Assembly: GCF_035953295.1 (NCBI RefSeq) | Contig: NZ_CP108370.1 | Coordinates: 1,116,001-1,180,000, forward strand | DNA length: 64,000 bases | Direction of reading: 5' to 3' | DNA from: Streptomyces sp. NBC_01335 | GTDB lineage: Bacteria > Actinomycetota > Actinomycetes > Streptomycetales > Streptomycetaceae | Shown: positions 1 to 8,200 of the stretch, one piece after another | Layout: the number at the start of each line of letters is the position of its first letter | Numbering within the stretch: the first letter of the stretch is position 1 | The notes under the pieces: generated by a model | Databases searched by the model: none | The model's input: only the letters and a program-made list of their open reading frames with translations | Told to the model about the DNA's origin: nothing | Translations under genes and position numbers: made by a program

Positions 1-270
1 CAGTTCGGGCACGCCGGTGAGCCGCTCGGCGATGTCGTCCGGAGCGCTGGGGTCGAACGGTTTCACCGAGATGAACGCGGTGAGGGGCAGGCCGACAGCC
101 TCGGGGTCGACGACCGCGGCATAACCCCGGATCACCCCGCGCTGCTCCAGCCTGCGGACACGCTGATGAACGGCCGATGTGGACAGGCCCGTGGCCTTGC
201 CCAGGTCGGTGTAGCTCATCCGCCCGTCCTTGACGAGCAACTCCACGATCTGACGGTCCAGCTCCTCCAT
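1..270 (-). CDS. Lrp/AsnC-family transcriptional regulator (3' end cut by window edge)
   Basis: The visible N-terminal 90 residues begin MEELDRQIVELLVKDGRMSY and form the winged helix-turn-helix of Lrp/AsnC proteins (recognition helix around GLSTSAVHQRVRRLE), then the start of the ligand-binding domain (YAAVVDPEAVGL). Members bind DNA as dimers or octamers and usually respond to amino acids. The ATG at 270 is preceded in frame by a TAG stop only 9 bases upstream, which fixes the start. The C-terminal half lies beyond the left edge. The gene it controls cannot be told from the window. Confidence 0.9.
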   Translation of the reverse strand, partial: MEELDRQIVELLVKDGRMSYTDLGKATGLSTSAVHQRVRRLEQRGVIRGYAAVVDPEAVGLPLTAFISVKPFDPSAPDDIAERLTGVPEL

Positions 271-647
271 GCGGTCAACCTATTGCCCAGGCTGCTGTCC
301 GCAAAGTCCCGCGACACGCCCGGCGGACTCTGCGCGAGGTGCCCGGTACGTACGGAGGTGGGACGGAGGATCGTTCCCGTACCGGACATCACCGGACATT
401 TGCGATGAAACACCCCTAGGGCGCACCCGGTTTCGCGGGCCCGGCGCGACTTCGCGGGCGCCCGTCAGGCCGCCCGGGGGGCGACCCGGAGAAGGCCGGA
501 AGGCCCCTTGCGGACCCCGTGTGACCAAGGCCACATGTTTACCGCCTGTTGTCGACCCCGGTGGCGGTTATGACGGAGTCACGGAGGGAAGTGCTTGCTG
601 TGGTCGAGGCCACAGTGCCTCACCGGCCCACTGAGGGGGGACTTCCC
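271..647. other. intergenic divergent promoter region
   Basis: About 380 bases lie between the divergent Lrp/AsnC gene and the small gene at 648. Short overlapping reading frames here look like noise: none has a ribosome binding site and none resembles a known family. The region should hold promoters for both flanking genes, but I see no convincing palindrome or -10/-35 pair. Confidence 0.4.
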
Positions 648-1043
648 ATGCAGAGCCTGAAGCTCACCGGTCACAGCGAACCGGAGCCCGTCGATACGGA
701 CGAGGACAGCGTGTCCGACGCGTACGACACCTTTGAGATGTACCGGGTCTTCTGCCCGGACTGCGCGCAGCCGATCGCGCTCCTGGCCGACGAGGACGTG
801 TTCCCCGAGCACGCTCTCTGCCCGACCCCCTGGAACCCGTTCGTGCTCACCGTCTGCGCCGGCACGGGCCGCGACGCCGCGGAGGCCGAGCCCGCCGACG
901 AGACGCTGGAGGTGCAGGAGCAGGAGACCGCGCTGCTGCTGACGCTCCCCCAGGGGCTCGACTGGCGCATGCAGCCGTTCTCGCACGCCGGGGGTGCCGG
1001 ATCGCGCCCGATGCGGGTGCCGCAGATGCGCCGCGCCGCCTGA
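648..1043 (+). CDS. conserved small acidic protein with Cys-rich centre, function unknown
   Basis: This 131-residue protein is of a type I recognise only as a Streptomyces hypothetical. The start is set by a run of six G at 635-640, seven bases before ATG 648; the same frame is open from 549 but lacks a ribosome binding site there. The centre has FCPDCAQPIALL followed by two further cysteines (ALCPTPW, TVCAGTG), a possible zinc-ribbon-like arrangement. The middle is strongly acidic and the C-terminus basic (RVPQMRRAA). No signal peptide or membrane segment. A metal- or nucleic-acid-binding role would be inference. Confidence 0.7.
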   Translation: MQSLKLTGHSEPEPVDTDEDSVSDAYDTFEMYRVFCPDCAQPIALLADEDVFPEHALCPTPWNPFVLTVCAGTGRDAAEAEPADETLEVQEQETALLLTLPQGLDWRMQPFSHAGGAGSRPMRVPQMRRAA

Positions 1044-1185
1044 GTTCCCGAGTCCGCCGAGCCCGTACCCCGCGCACCGCGACGGCGCCGCCGACGTGGT
1101 GCGGGTACCGGTCCACGCATCGGATCGAACACCCGCGCGCACCTTTCGTACAGTGACCCGGCGACGGCCCGGGCGTTGGTCCGGT

Positions 1186-1581
1186 ATGACCATCCCGGAC
1201 ACCGCGGCGGGCTCCGGTCGTCGCCGTCTCGTCGCACCGCCATCCGAAGAATCGGTTCCCCGGCCCACGGCACCGCTCCGCCCGAAGCCGGAACCCCGCG
1301 TCGCCGCGGCCCGCTCCGGCGCGGGCGCTCCCCCGGCGGGAACGCGCCGCGGGGTCTTACCGCCCGATGTCCGGACCACGCCCGCCGTCCAGCCCCCGCC
1401 CGCCGCGCCGCCCTCCGATCCGCCCATCTACGTCGCGCTGCTCCGCGACTGGGAGGGTTCCGGGCGCACCCTGCCGGGCGGTCACGACCAGGAGTGGACC
1501 CGGATCGTGACCACGCCGGTGTGGTCGGGGCTGCCCCAGCGGATCAGTGCGATTCGGGGCCGGCGAGGTGGCGGGCGATGA
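1186..1581 (+). CDS. small hypothetical protein with Pro/Ala-rich N-terminus
   Basis: A 131-residue reading frame starts at ATG 1186 ([14 protein letters not shown]). The first 80 residues are low-complexity Pro/Ala/Arg. The last 50 are ordered (PPIYVALLRDWEGSGRTLPG then HDQEWTRI) and resemble small actinomycete proteins with a 'YxxLxxxWxxxGRTxPGxxDxEW' pattern that I recall but cannot name. Its last 38 bases overlap the end of the convergent acyl-CoA dehydrogenase. There is no strong ribosome binding site, so the start is uncertain and translation could begin later. Confidence 0.5.
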   Translation: MTIPDTAAGSGRRRLVAPPSEESVPRPTAPLRPKPEPRVAAARSGAGAPPAGTRRGVLPPDVRTTPAVQPPPAAPPSDPPIYVALLRDWEGSGRTLPGGHDQEWTRIVTTPVWSGLPQRISAIRGRRGGGR

Positions 1582-2716
1582 CCATCCGCTGGATCTGGTT
1601 GGTGCCCTCCACGATCTGGAGCACCTTGGCCTCCCGCATCAGTCGTTCGACGGGGAAGTCGCGGGTGTAGCCGTAGCCGCCCAGCACCTGCACGGCGTCG
1701 ATGGTGACGCGCATGGCCGCGTCCGTGCAGAACAGCTTCGCCATGGCGGCCTGCCGGGAGAAGGGCTGTCCGGCGTCGCGGAGCCGGGCGGCCTCCAGGT
1801 AGAGCGCCCGGCCGGCCTCGATCTGGGTGGCCATGTCGGCGAGCAGGAAGCGCAGCCCCTGGAAGTCGGCGATGGGGCGTCCGAACTGCCGCCGGTCCGT
1901 GGCGTACGCGACGGCCTCGTCCAGCGCGGCCTGGGCGACGCCGATCGCGCAGGCGGCGATGCCCAGGCGGCCGGAGTCGAGCGCGGAGAGCGCGATGGCG
2001 AAGCCCTGGCCCTCCTCGCCGATCCGGCGGGCGTCCGGAACCCGTACGCCGTCGAAGTTGAGCTGGGCGGTGGGCGATCCCTTCATGCCCATCTTCCGCT
2101 CGGGGGCCGCCGCGTTCAGCCCTTCGGCGTCGCCGGGGACCAGGAAGGCGGTGATGCCCCGGGGGCCGTCGACGCCGGTGCGGGCCAGCACCGTGCAGAA
2201 GTCGGCGATGCCGCCGTGGGTGATCCACGCCTTGGTGCCGGTGAGGACCCAGTCGTCGCCGTCCTTCACCGCTCTGGTGTGCAGCGAGGCGGCGTCGGAG
2301 CCGGACGCGGGCTCGGAGAGGCAGTAGGCGCCCAGGAGTCCGCCGGAGAGCATCGCGGGCAGGTGCGCCTTCTTCTGCTCCTCGGTGCCGAACCCGGCGA
2401 GCGCGTGGCAGGCGAGGGAGTGGACGCTGACGCCGAGTCCCACGGTCAGCCGGGCGGCGGCCAGTTCCTCCAGGACCTGGAGGTAGACCTCGTACGGCTG
2501 GTCGCCGCCGCCGAAGGCGGAGTCGTACGCCAGACCCAGCAGGCCCGATGCGGACAGGAGGGAGAAGAGCTCGCGCGGGAAGTGGCCCGCCTCCTCCTCG
2601 TCGGCCGCCTTGGGCGCGATCTCGCGTGCGACGATGTCGCGGACCAGCGTGAGCAGTTGCCGGGATTCCTCGGTGGGCAGACGGCGTTCCACCTGCTGCG
2701 GGGCTCGGTCGGGCAT
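1544..2716 (-). CDS. acyl-CoA dehydrogenase
   Basis: This 390-residue protein has the normal length of an acyl-CoA dehydrogenase, a flavoenzyme (FAD) that oxidises acyl-CoA to 2-enoyl-CoA and passes electrons to ETF. The N-terminal helical domain spans about 15-125. The FAD/substrate beta domain holds AYCLSEPASGSDAASL and WITHGGIADF. The C-terminal helical domain has DRRQFGRPIADFQGLRF and the signature VLGGYGYTRDFPVERLMREAK followed by IVEGTNQIQR, whose Glu matches the catalytic base of the short-chain/isovaleryl type. It stands alone, with no ETF or thiolase beside it, so the acyl substrate cannot be assigned. Confidence 0.93.
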   Translation of the reverse strand: MPDRAPQQVERRLPTEESRQLLTLVRDIVAREIAPKAADEEEAGHFPRELFSLLSASGLLGLAYDSAFGGGDQPYEVYLQVLEELAAARLTVGLGVSVHSLACHALAGFGTEEQKKAHLPAMLSGGLLGAYCLSEPASGSDAASLHTRAVKDGDDWVLTGTKAWITHGGIADFCTVLARTGVDGPRGITAFLVPGDAEGLNAAAPERKMGMKGSPTAQLNFDGVRVPDARRIGEEGQGFAIALSALDSGRLGIAACAIGVAQAALDEAVAYATDRRQFGRPIADFQGLRFLLADMATQIEAGRALYLEAARLRDAGQPFSRQAAMAKLFCTDAAMRVTIDAVQVLGGYGYTRDFPVERLMREAKVLQIVEGTNQIQRMVIARHLAGPESH

Positions 2717-2986
2717 GACGGCGCTCTCCTCCCTGTCGGGCGTGACGGCGGACGGGCCCGGGGTGGGGAGCCGCGTCGCCGAGTGGTCCGGGCGGGGCCC
2801 GGCACAAGCGGTGCGTGCCCAACCGATCCTGCCCTTCCGGATCGCGGAAGATGCCGGTCAGCGGCTGTGGCGCGTCGAGTATGCCCGATCGGGGCGCCGC
2901 CGTCACGGGGTCGCGGAGACCGTGATCATCCGTCGGGGGAGGCCGTCCGCCGGCCCGTGCGCGTCACGGTCGGCCGACCGCGCGTG

Positions 2987-3154
2987 TCACATGAGTCCGG
3001 CCCGGGTGACGAGGAGGGCGAGGACGACGACGAGGGTCCAGCCGAGGACGTGTTCCAGAACCTTCGGGCCCCTCTCCCCCGGACCGCCGGTACGGGCGCG
3101 ACGCGCGCGGCGGGAGAGGTGGAGCTGTTCGGCGGCTGCGGTGGTCGCGGTCAT
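2987..3154 (-). CDS. small single-pass membrane protein, 55 aa
   Basis: The protein begins MTATTAAAEQLHLSRRARRA, continues through a basic/Gly stretch and ends in one hydrophobic segment (LGWTLVVVLALLVTRAGLM) at the extreme C-terminus, as in a tail-anchored protein. The frame stays open upstream to 3352, but ATG 3154 sits behind a GAG-type ribosome binding site and gives the better protein. I recall similar 50-60 residue proteins in Streptomyces with no known role. Flanking genes face the same way but are more than 240 bases away, so it is probably its own transcription unit. Confidence 0.65.
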   Translation of the reverse strand: MTATTAAAEQLHLSRRARRARTGGPGERGPKVLEHVLGWTLVVVLALLVTRAGLM

Positions 3155-3395
3155 GGCATCTCGCTCGGTCGTACGGCAGTGGAGTCCCCCGACCGCACCA
3201 CAGTGCCCCAGAGACGGCCCCCGGCGGAACGAGATCCCCGTCACCGTGCTCCCGCGCGCCCCGGCCTCCGGGGACGGACGGACCAGCGGGCACAAGGGGC
3301 GGGGCGCGCCGGGGCTCCCGGTGCGGGTCGTCGGCTGTGCCGGACGCCACACGGGGCACAGGGGGTGTGCGGAGGGTCGGCCGGGCGCCGGAGCG

Positions 3396-4082
3396 TCAGC
3401 CGGTGGTGGGCGCGTCGCCGCGATCGGGCGGCGCTCCGTGCGCGGCGTCCCGTGCCGGACCGAGGGTGGCGAGTCCTCGGCTCAGCAGGGAGAAGGCGTG
3501 GTCGGCGTCGGCGAGGGCTTCGGGGCGGACGTCCTTCGCCGACCTGCCGTCGACGATCCGCTGCCAGTTCGCCATGGCCAGGATGCGCTGGGTGGCGACC
3601 AGTTGGCCGGCCAGCACTCGGGGCGTGACCTCCCGGGATTCCTCGCCGAGGGTTTCGGCGAGCGCGCGGGCCAGCTCCTCCTCGGCGAGGGCGAGGTACT
3701 GGGCGGAACGCGCCACGAGGCCGGGGGTGGAGTGGAGGAGGCGGTGGAAGGCGAGGACGGCCTCGTGGTCGCTGAGTCCCGTGACGGGGTCGCCGGCTTC
3801 CAGCCCCTCCACGAAGTGCCGGTGCAGGGCGTCGAGCGGGCTCACTCCGGCCGGACGGTTCCGCACCACCTCGGCGGCCTCGTCCTGGTGGTCGGCGAAC
3901 CGCTGGACGACCAGGTCCTCCTTGGTGGGGAAGTACCGGAAGAGCGTCGGCTTGGAGACCTCTGCGGCGGCGGCGATGTCGGCGACGGAGACCTGGTCGA
4001 ATCCGTGCTCCAGGAAGAGTGCGATCGCGACCTCGGAAATGGTCTCCCGCGTCCGCTGCTTCTTGCGCTCCCGCAACCCCAT
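3396..4082 (-). CDS. TetR-family transcriptional regulator
   Basis: A 228-residue TetR-type repressor. The N-terminal helix-turn-helix runs RERKKQRTRETISEVAIALF to VSVADIAAAAEVSKPTLFRY and FPTKEDLV, the usual tetR_N pattern including the 'T-L-F-R-Y-F' end of the recognition helix. The all-helical C-terminal half (about 80-210) is the ligand pocket, so the inducer is unknown. ATG 4082 is preceded by GGTGGA at good spacing; an in-frame GTG at 4094 is an alternative. The C-terminal tail is disordered Pro/Asp. No obvious target gene is divergent from it. Confidence 0.92.
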   Translation of the reverse strand: MGLRERKKQRTRETISEVAIALFLEHGFDQVSVADIAAAAEVSKPTLFRYFPTKEDLVVQRFADHQDEAAEVVRNRPAGVSPLDALHRHFVEGLEAGDPVTGLSDHEAVLAFHRLLHSTPGLVARSAQYLALAEEELARALAETLGEESREVTPRVLAGQLVATQRILAMANWQRIVDGRSAKDVRPEALADADHAFSLLSRGLATLGPARDAAHGAPPDRGDAPTTG

Positions 4083-4191
4083 CGACCGGTCCACCCGGCG
4101 AGTCTACTGCCGCGACCAGCGTTGTTCGCCGTGTGGTGTCCGGGGGATCAAGGCCGGACAGGATCGATGGTGACGCGTCGACGGGGGCGGT

Positions 4192-4413
4192 TCACTCGCC
4201 GGCGGCGTCCTCGGCCTCCCAGCGCAGCAGGTCGCCCGGCTGGCACTGGAGCGCCTCGCAGAGCGCGGCGAGCGTCGCGAAGCGCACCGCCTTGGCGCGG
4301 CCGTTCTTGAGTACCGCCAGATTGGCGGGGGTGATCCCCACGCGGTTCGCGAGGTCGCCCACGGACATCTTCCGCCTGGCCAGCATGATGTCGATGTCGA
4401 CGACGATCGGCAT
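4192..4413 (-). CDS. small XRE/Cro-type helix-turn-helix regulator
   Basis: This 73-residue protein is almost only a helix-turn-helix: MLARRKMSVGDLANRVGITP then ANLAVLKNGRAKAVRFATL and LCEALQCQPGDLLRWE. This is the compact 'YozG-type' XRE fold known to be paired with DUF2975 membrane proteins. Its ATG shares one base with the TGA of the upstream DUF2975 gene (TGATG), so the two are translationally coupled. Autoregulation through the palindrome at 4935-4955 is an inference. Confidence 0.9.
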   Translation of the reverse strand: MPIVVDIDIMLARRKMSVGDLANRVGITPANLAVLKNGRAKAVRFATLAALCEALQCQPGDLLRWEAEDAAGE

Positions 4414-4904
4414 CAGATGACCTCGTCCAACTCGGCCTGCATCCGCACCGCTTCGACGTCACGCGCGACGGCCTGGGCGAGCAGCATCCGCAGCACGAGA
4501 ACGATGAGCGCGATGCCCAGGACCGCCACGCCGACCCCGCCCATGATGACGGTGACGCCCGGGTCGTCCCGCTGACCCGGCGCGTTGAGGGCCGTGACGG
4601 CGAACCACAGGAGGGCGGCCGCGACGATCGCGCCGATCACGATGTCCACATGGCGGAAGGCGGCATGGGAGAACACGGTTCCGCGTCGCACCATCGACAC
4701 CAGCCTCCATACGCAGACCACGACGACCTGGACCGACACCATGCCCAGGATCGTGATCACACGCAGGGGTGTCAGCGGGAGCGACCCGTCCTCCGGATCG
4801 TTCCCGCTGAGCAGCACCCACACCATCCCGGCCTGAACGAACACGGTGCCGGCGAGCACCACCACCAGCACGACGCGCAGCGCGGCCACGGTCAGCTTTC
4901 CCAT
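4413..4904 (-). CDS. DUF2975-family four-helix membrane protein
   Basis: The 163-residue protein has four hydrophobic segments (about residues 5-30, 50-70, 90-115 and 125-150), typical of DUF2975, a family of unknown function encoded beside a small XRE regulator, as here. ATG 4904 is preferred over ATG 4919 because GGGAGGA lies seven bases before it. The conserved 'R-R-G-x-x-F' element between helices appears as MVRRGTVFS. The stop overlaps the XRE start by one base. A membrane sensor or antirepressor role for the XRE partner would be inference. Confidence 0.88.
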   Translation of the reverse strand: MGKLTVAALRVVLVVVLAGTVFVQAGMVWVLLSGNDPEDGSLPLTPLRVITILGMVSVQVVVVCVWRLVSMVRRGTVFSHAAFRHVDIVIGAIVAAALLWFAVTALNAPGQRDDPGVTVIMGGVGVAVLGIALIVLVLRMLLAQAVARDVEAVRMQAELDEVI

Positions 4905-4934
4905 ACCCCGTCCTCCCATCGACTTACGATGGGA

Positions 4935-4955
4935 ATCTATCGAGTTTCGATAGAT
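4935..4955. promoter_or_regulatory. perfect 9-bp inverted repeat, probable operator of the DUF2975-XRE pair
   Basis: ATCTATCGA at 4935-4943 and TCGATAGAT at 4947-4955 are perfect inverted repeats separated by GTT. The site overlaps the last codons and stop of the upstream channel gene and ends about 30 bases before the DUF2975 start. It is AT-rich and lacks a T-run, so an operator fits better than a terminator. Confidence 0.6.
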
Positions 4956-6961
4956 GGAGCAAGAGTTCCGTCCCGGACCTCCTCACCGTCCTTCTCGTGA
5001 CCCGGCGGTACGGACCGGGCGGCGGTGTTCCCCGGGGGCGTCCCCACCACGACCACCTGGTCCCCGGCGCTCCACACGCGCCGCTCCCCCTTGGGCGGAT
5101 TGAGCCGGACGCCGTGGTCCGTACCGGGGGCGGAGCGGTCGTGGCAGCGGTAGCCGATCGCGCAGTCGCCCCGGTCGCGGGCGGCTGCGACGACGGTGGC
5201 GAAGGTGGCCTCGGCGCCCGTACGGACGTACGTACTGGCGGGGCGCAGCAGGACGTTCGCGCCGTCGCCGGAGAACAGTTCGTCGAAGACCGGGGCCAGA
5301 TGCCGGTTCTGGGTGATCTGGGCCATCAGAAGTCCGGTCAGTTTGCCGCTGACGATGACGTCGGAGCCGTGGTTGACGGGAGCCAGCGGGCGGTTGCGGT
5401 CGTCGGTGAGTTCGGTGACGACGCGCAGCTGACGTCCGGCGCGCTCCTCCAGCAGCCGCAGGGCCAGCAGGGTGACGAGGGTCCAGTCGTCGGGCCGGTC
5501 GGGACCCTCGCCCGGATCGGGTCCGAGGACGACCAGTCCGTCGTACGGGGTGAGGTCGAGCCCGAGCAGGGCCTCGGGCCGTGACAGCGCCGCCGACCGG
5601 AACCGCACGGTCGCGCCTTCGGGTGTGCCGTTCACGGACGGGGGTGTCGTCGGTGTTCCGCTCCCGGGCTCCCTCGGTGCGGGGACGGTGCTGTCGGTGA
5701 TCACGTCCAGGACGGAGCCGGGGCGGGCCGTGTCCCGCAGCTGGCCGACGACGAGCGGGGCGCGCCGGTTCCAGCCGAGCACCAGCAGACGGGTCGGATC
5801 GTCGGGCGGGGGGTCGTCCGTGGCGGTCGCGGCGGGATCGACCAGATGCCGGCAGTCCTCCACCCGCGTGCTGTCGTCGTCGAGGGCGAGCACGATCAGG
5901 CGGCTGCCCGGCTCGACCGGGGTGCCGGCCGGCGGGTTGAGCAGCGTGCGGCCGTCGGGTGTGAGCAGGCCGACCACGCAGGAGTACGGATGGCCCAGCA
6001 GGGCCGTGCCGAAGGTGTCCCCGTGGAACGCGGTGGCGTCGGCGAGGTGGAACTCGTCGCCCGCGAAGTCGAGGAGGTCGCGGAGTACGAGGGAGAGGCC
6101 GGGCCTGCCGACGCACTGGGCGATCAGCCGGGCGGTGACGGTGTCGGTCTCCAGGACCGTGCCGCGCGGGCCTGCGGCCAGCCGGGCGGGGGCGCGGTAC
6201 CGGTCGTCGCGCACCGCGGCGAGCACCGGCGGTCCGTCGGTGCCCTCGCCGAGCACGGCGCGCAGCGACAGCAGCACCCGCAGCACCTCCGCGTCCGCCG
6301 CCGGTTTCCCCGAGGGCAGCACCAGTACGGTGCTCGCGGTGTGCGGGCTGACGAGCGCGAGCACGTCGGGATCGCTCGCGGGGCCGCTGCGGCAGATGAT
6401 CCGCCCGCGGGCGGACGGTGGGAGGTGGGCGGCGAGGGCGCGTTCCATCTCGGCCTTGTCCCGGTCGGCGAGCAGGACGACGGCCCGGGGCCGGCGCGGC
6501 GCCTGGGCCGCCACCAGCTCGCCCACCACGGTGGTCGCCTGGTCCGACCAGCCGAGCACGACGACGTGCCCGTCCTCCAGGACCCGCGACCGGCCCCGGC
6601 TCAGCTCCGCCATGCGGTCGGCGAGGCCGGTGGTGACCACCCCGACCAGGGTCGACACGCCGAGCAGGGCGACCAGCCCGAGCAGGGCCGACAGGGCCAG
6701 CCGGAGCGGGGCGCCGGTGGCCGAGCCCAGGCGGAGCGTCTCCGCACTGGTCCGCCACACCGCGGTCAGCCGGTCCGCCAGCGACCGGGGCGCGGCCGGG
6801 TCGCTCCACACCAGGACGGCGCTCACCGGGACCACGACGGCCAGGCAGATGAGGACCAGCCAGCCCATCAGGGTGCCGGTGGAACGCGCCAGTGTCCGGT
6901 CGAACCGGTAGCGCGCCCGGTCCCTCAGCGGTGCCGGTGGCCTCCCCTTGACTGGTTCCAC
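4937..6961 (-). CDS. CASTOR/POLLUX-like ion-channel protein with RCK-like NAD-binding domains
   Basis: This 674-residue protein has an N-terminal membrane part with two hydrophobic segments (about 30-55 and 85-115) and a long cytoplasmic part holding two TrkA-N/RCK-like Rossmann domains. The first starts at VVVLGWSDQATTVVGELV and the second at LLVLGWNRRAPLVVGQLRD; the 'VLGW' element is characteristic of the CASTOR/POLLUX family (DUF1012). Plant relatives are ion channels of nuclear envelopes; bacterial members are uncharacterised. The start chosen is GTG 6961 with GAGGGGA six bases upstream, not the open frame back to 7168, which lacks a binding site. Its stop lies inside the operator-like palindrome of the next operon. 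Confidence 0.85.
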   Translation of the reverse strand: MEPVKGRPPAPLRDRARYRFDRTLARSTGTLMGWLVLICLAVVVPVSAVLVWSDPAAPRSLADRLTAVWRTSAETLRLGSATGAPLRLALSALLGLVALLGVSTLVGVVTTGLADRMAELSRGRSRVLEDGHVVVLGWSDQATTVVGELVAAQAPRRPRAVVLLADRDKAEMERALAAHLPPSARGRIICRSGPASDPDVLALVSPHTASTVLVLPSGKPAADAEVLRVLLSLRAVLGEGTDGPPVLAAVRDDRYRAPARLAAGPRGTVLETDTVTARLIAQCVGRPGLSLVLRDLLDFAGDEFHLADATAFHGDTFGTALLGHPYSCVVGLLTPDGRTLLNPPAGTPVEPGSRLIVLALDDDSTRVEDCRHLVDPAATATDDPPPDDPTRLLVLGWNRRAPLVVGQLRDTARPGSVLDVITDSTVPAPREPGSGTPTTPPSVNGTPEGATVRFRSAALSRPEALLGLDLTPYDGLVVLGPDPGEGPDRPDDWTLVTLLALRLLEERAGRQLRVVTELTDDRNRPLAPVNHGSDVIVSGKLTGLLMAQITQNRHLAPVFDELFSGDGANVLLRPASTYVRTGAEATFATVVAAARDRGDCAIGYRCHDRSAPGTDHGVRLNPPKGERRVWSAGDQVVVVGTPPGNTAARSVPPGHEKDGEEVRDGTLAPSIETR

Positions 6962-7342
6962 GGTCACTCCCCTCACGCCCGCTCCCGCGCTGCCCGCGCC
7001 CGGCGCGGGGGTGACGGCACCACCCGCCCCTTCCGTACCGTGGTGCCTGCGATGTCGGGACACGCCGCGTTCGGGGTCAGGTTCACCCTTTCGAGCGGGA
7101 CTTCGGGTCGGCGGGGCGGCGACCCGGGCCACGGAGCCGTATCGGAGACCGCGGCCGGTGCCCAGCACCCCGCACCGGCGCGCCCCTTCGGCAGCAACGT
7201 GACCACGGATCAGGGGAGTTCGCGGGCGGGCGGCACGCCCGGAGGGCCTTCCACCGGGAATGGCGGAGCAGCGGCGGGCGTTCGTTCCGGACGTACCGGC
7301 GTCCGGGAACGGCCGCCGGACGGACGAAGGGAAGAAACAGAG
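6962..7342. other. divergent intergenic region between channel gene and SDR
   Basis: About 380 bases separate the divergent channel and SDR genes and must hold both promoters. Reading frames crossing it are extensions of the neighbours or shadows. I see no clear operator; short AT-poor sequence makes promoter boxes hard to call by eye. Confidence 0.35.
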
Positions 7343-8005
7343 ATGTCGGCAGCAGTGGTGATCGGAGCGGGGCCCGGAATCGGGGCTTCGGTGGCCGATC
7401 GGCTGGCCCGCGAGGGGATGTCCGTGACGGTGGTCGCGCGGAGCCGCGAAACCGTACGGGCCACCACCGACCGGCTCGAACGGAACGGCCGGAAGGCGCT
7501 GGGGCTGACCGCGGACAGCACGGACGAGGCCGCGTTACGGGCCGCGCTGGACACGGCCGCCGCCGAGAACGGACCGGCCGGACTCCTCGTGTACAACGCG
7601 GCGTTGATCCGTCAGGACGCGCCGGGCGAACTCGACGCCCGAGGCCAGCTCGACGCCTGGGCGGTGAATGTCGTGGGCGCGCTGACCGCCGCCGCGCACC
7701 TGGCGCCCGGCATGGCCGCCCGGGGTGGCGGGACCATCCTCGTCACCGGCGGCATGCCCCGCGCCAAGCCCACCCACATCAGCCTGTCGCTCGGCAAGCT
7801 CGGGGTACGCAACCTCGTCGAGCTGCTGCACGGGGCCTACGGGGACGCCGGAGTCCACGTGGCGTCGGTGACCGTACCCGACCGGGTCGCACCCGGTACG
7901 GACCACGACCCCGACGACATCGCCGAGCACTACTGGCGGCTGCACCTCCAGCCGCGCGAACGCTGGCAGCACGAGGTCGTGCACGGCGTACGGCCCGCCG
8001 TCTGA
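7343..8005 (+). CDS. SDR-like Rossmann protein lacking the catalytic Tyr and Ser; contains a TTA codon
   Basis: The 220-residue protein has the short-chain dehydrogenase/reductase fold: cofactor loop GAGPGIG at residues 8-14 and Asn-Ala-Ala (LLVYNAALI) in place of the usual NNAG. At the active site the usual YxxxK reads LSLGK, so the catalytic Tyr is Leu although Lys is kept. The usual catalytic Ser stretch reads ILVTGGMPR, without Ser. Classical SDR chemistry is therefore doubtful; a binding or regulatory role as in atypical SDRs is possible. The start is ATG 7343 after AAGGGAAG. Codon 65 is TTA (7535-7537), the codon read by bldA tRNA, so production probably depends on bldA. Confidence 0.85.
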   Translation: MSAAVVIGAGPGIGASVADRLAREGMSVTVVARSRETVRATTDRLERNGRKALGLTADSTDEAALRAALDTAAAENGPAGLLVYNAALIRQDAPGELDARGQLDAWAVNVVGALTAAAHLAPGMAARGGGTILVTGGMPRAKPTHISLSLGKLGVRNLVELLHGAYGDAGVHVASVTVPDRVAPGTDHDPDDIAEHYWRLHLQPRERWQHEVVHGVRPAV

Positions 8006-8110
8006 CGGGAGTCGGCCCCGGGCGCGTGCGGGCCGGACAGGGCAGCGCCGTGTACAAGGCAGGCCCCCAAGGCGAGTTGGCGCGCGCCTGGGCGTCCCGG
8101 GTACGCCGAC

Positions 8111-8140
8111 GGCGGGCGGATGCCGTGGCATCCGCCCGCC
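8111..8140. terminator. bidirectional hairpin terminator
   Basis: A perfect 14-bp inverted repeat (8111-8124 against 8127-8140) lies between the convergent ends of the SDR gene and the beta-helix gene. It has no T-run, as is common for Streptomyces terminators. Confidence 0.8.
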
Positions 8141-8200
8141 TCGGTGCGTCACCCGCGCGTGCCCGGCCCGTTCACCGTGGCCCGCGCGGGCTCCGCCCTG

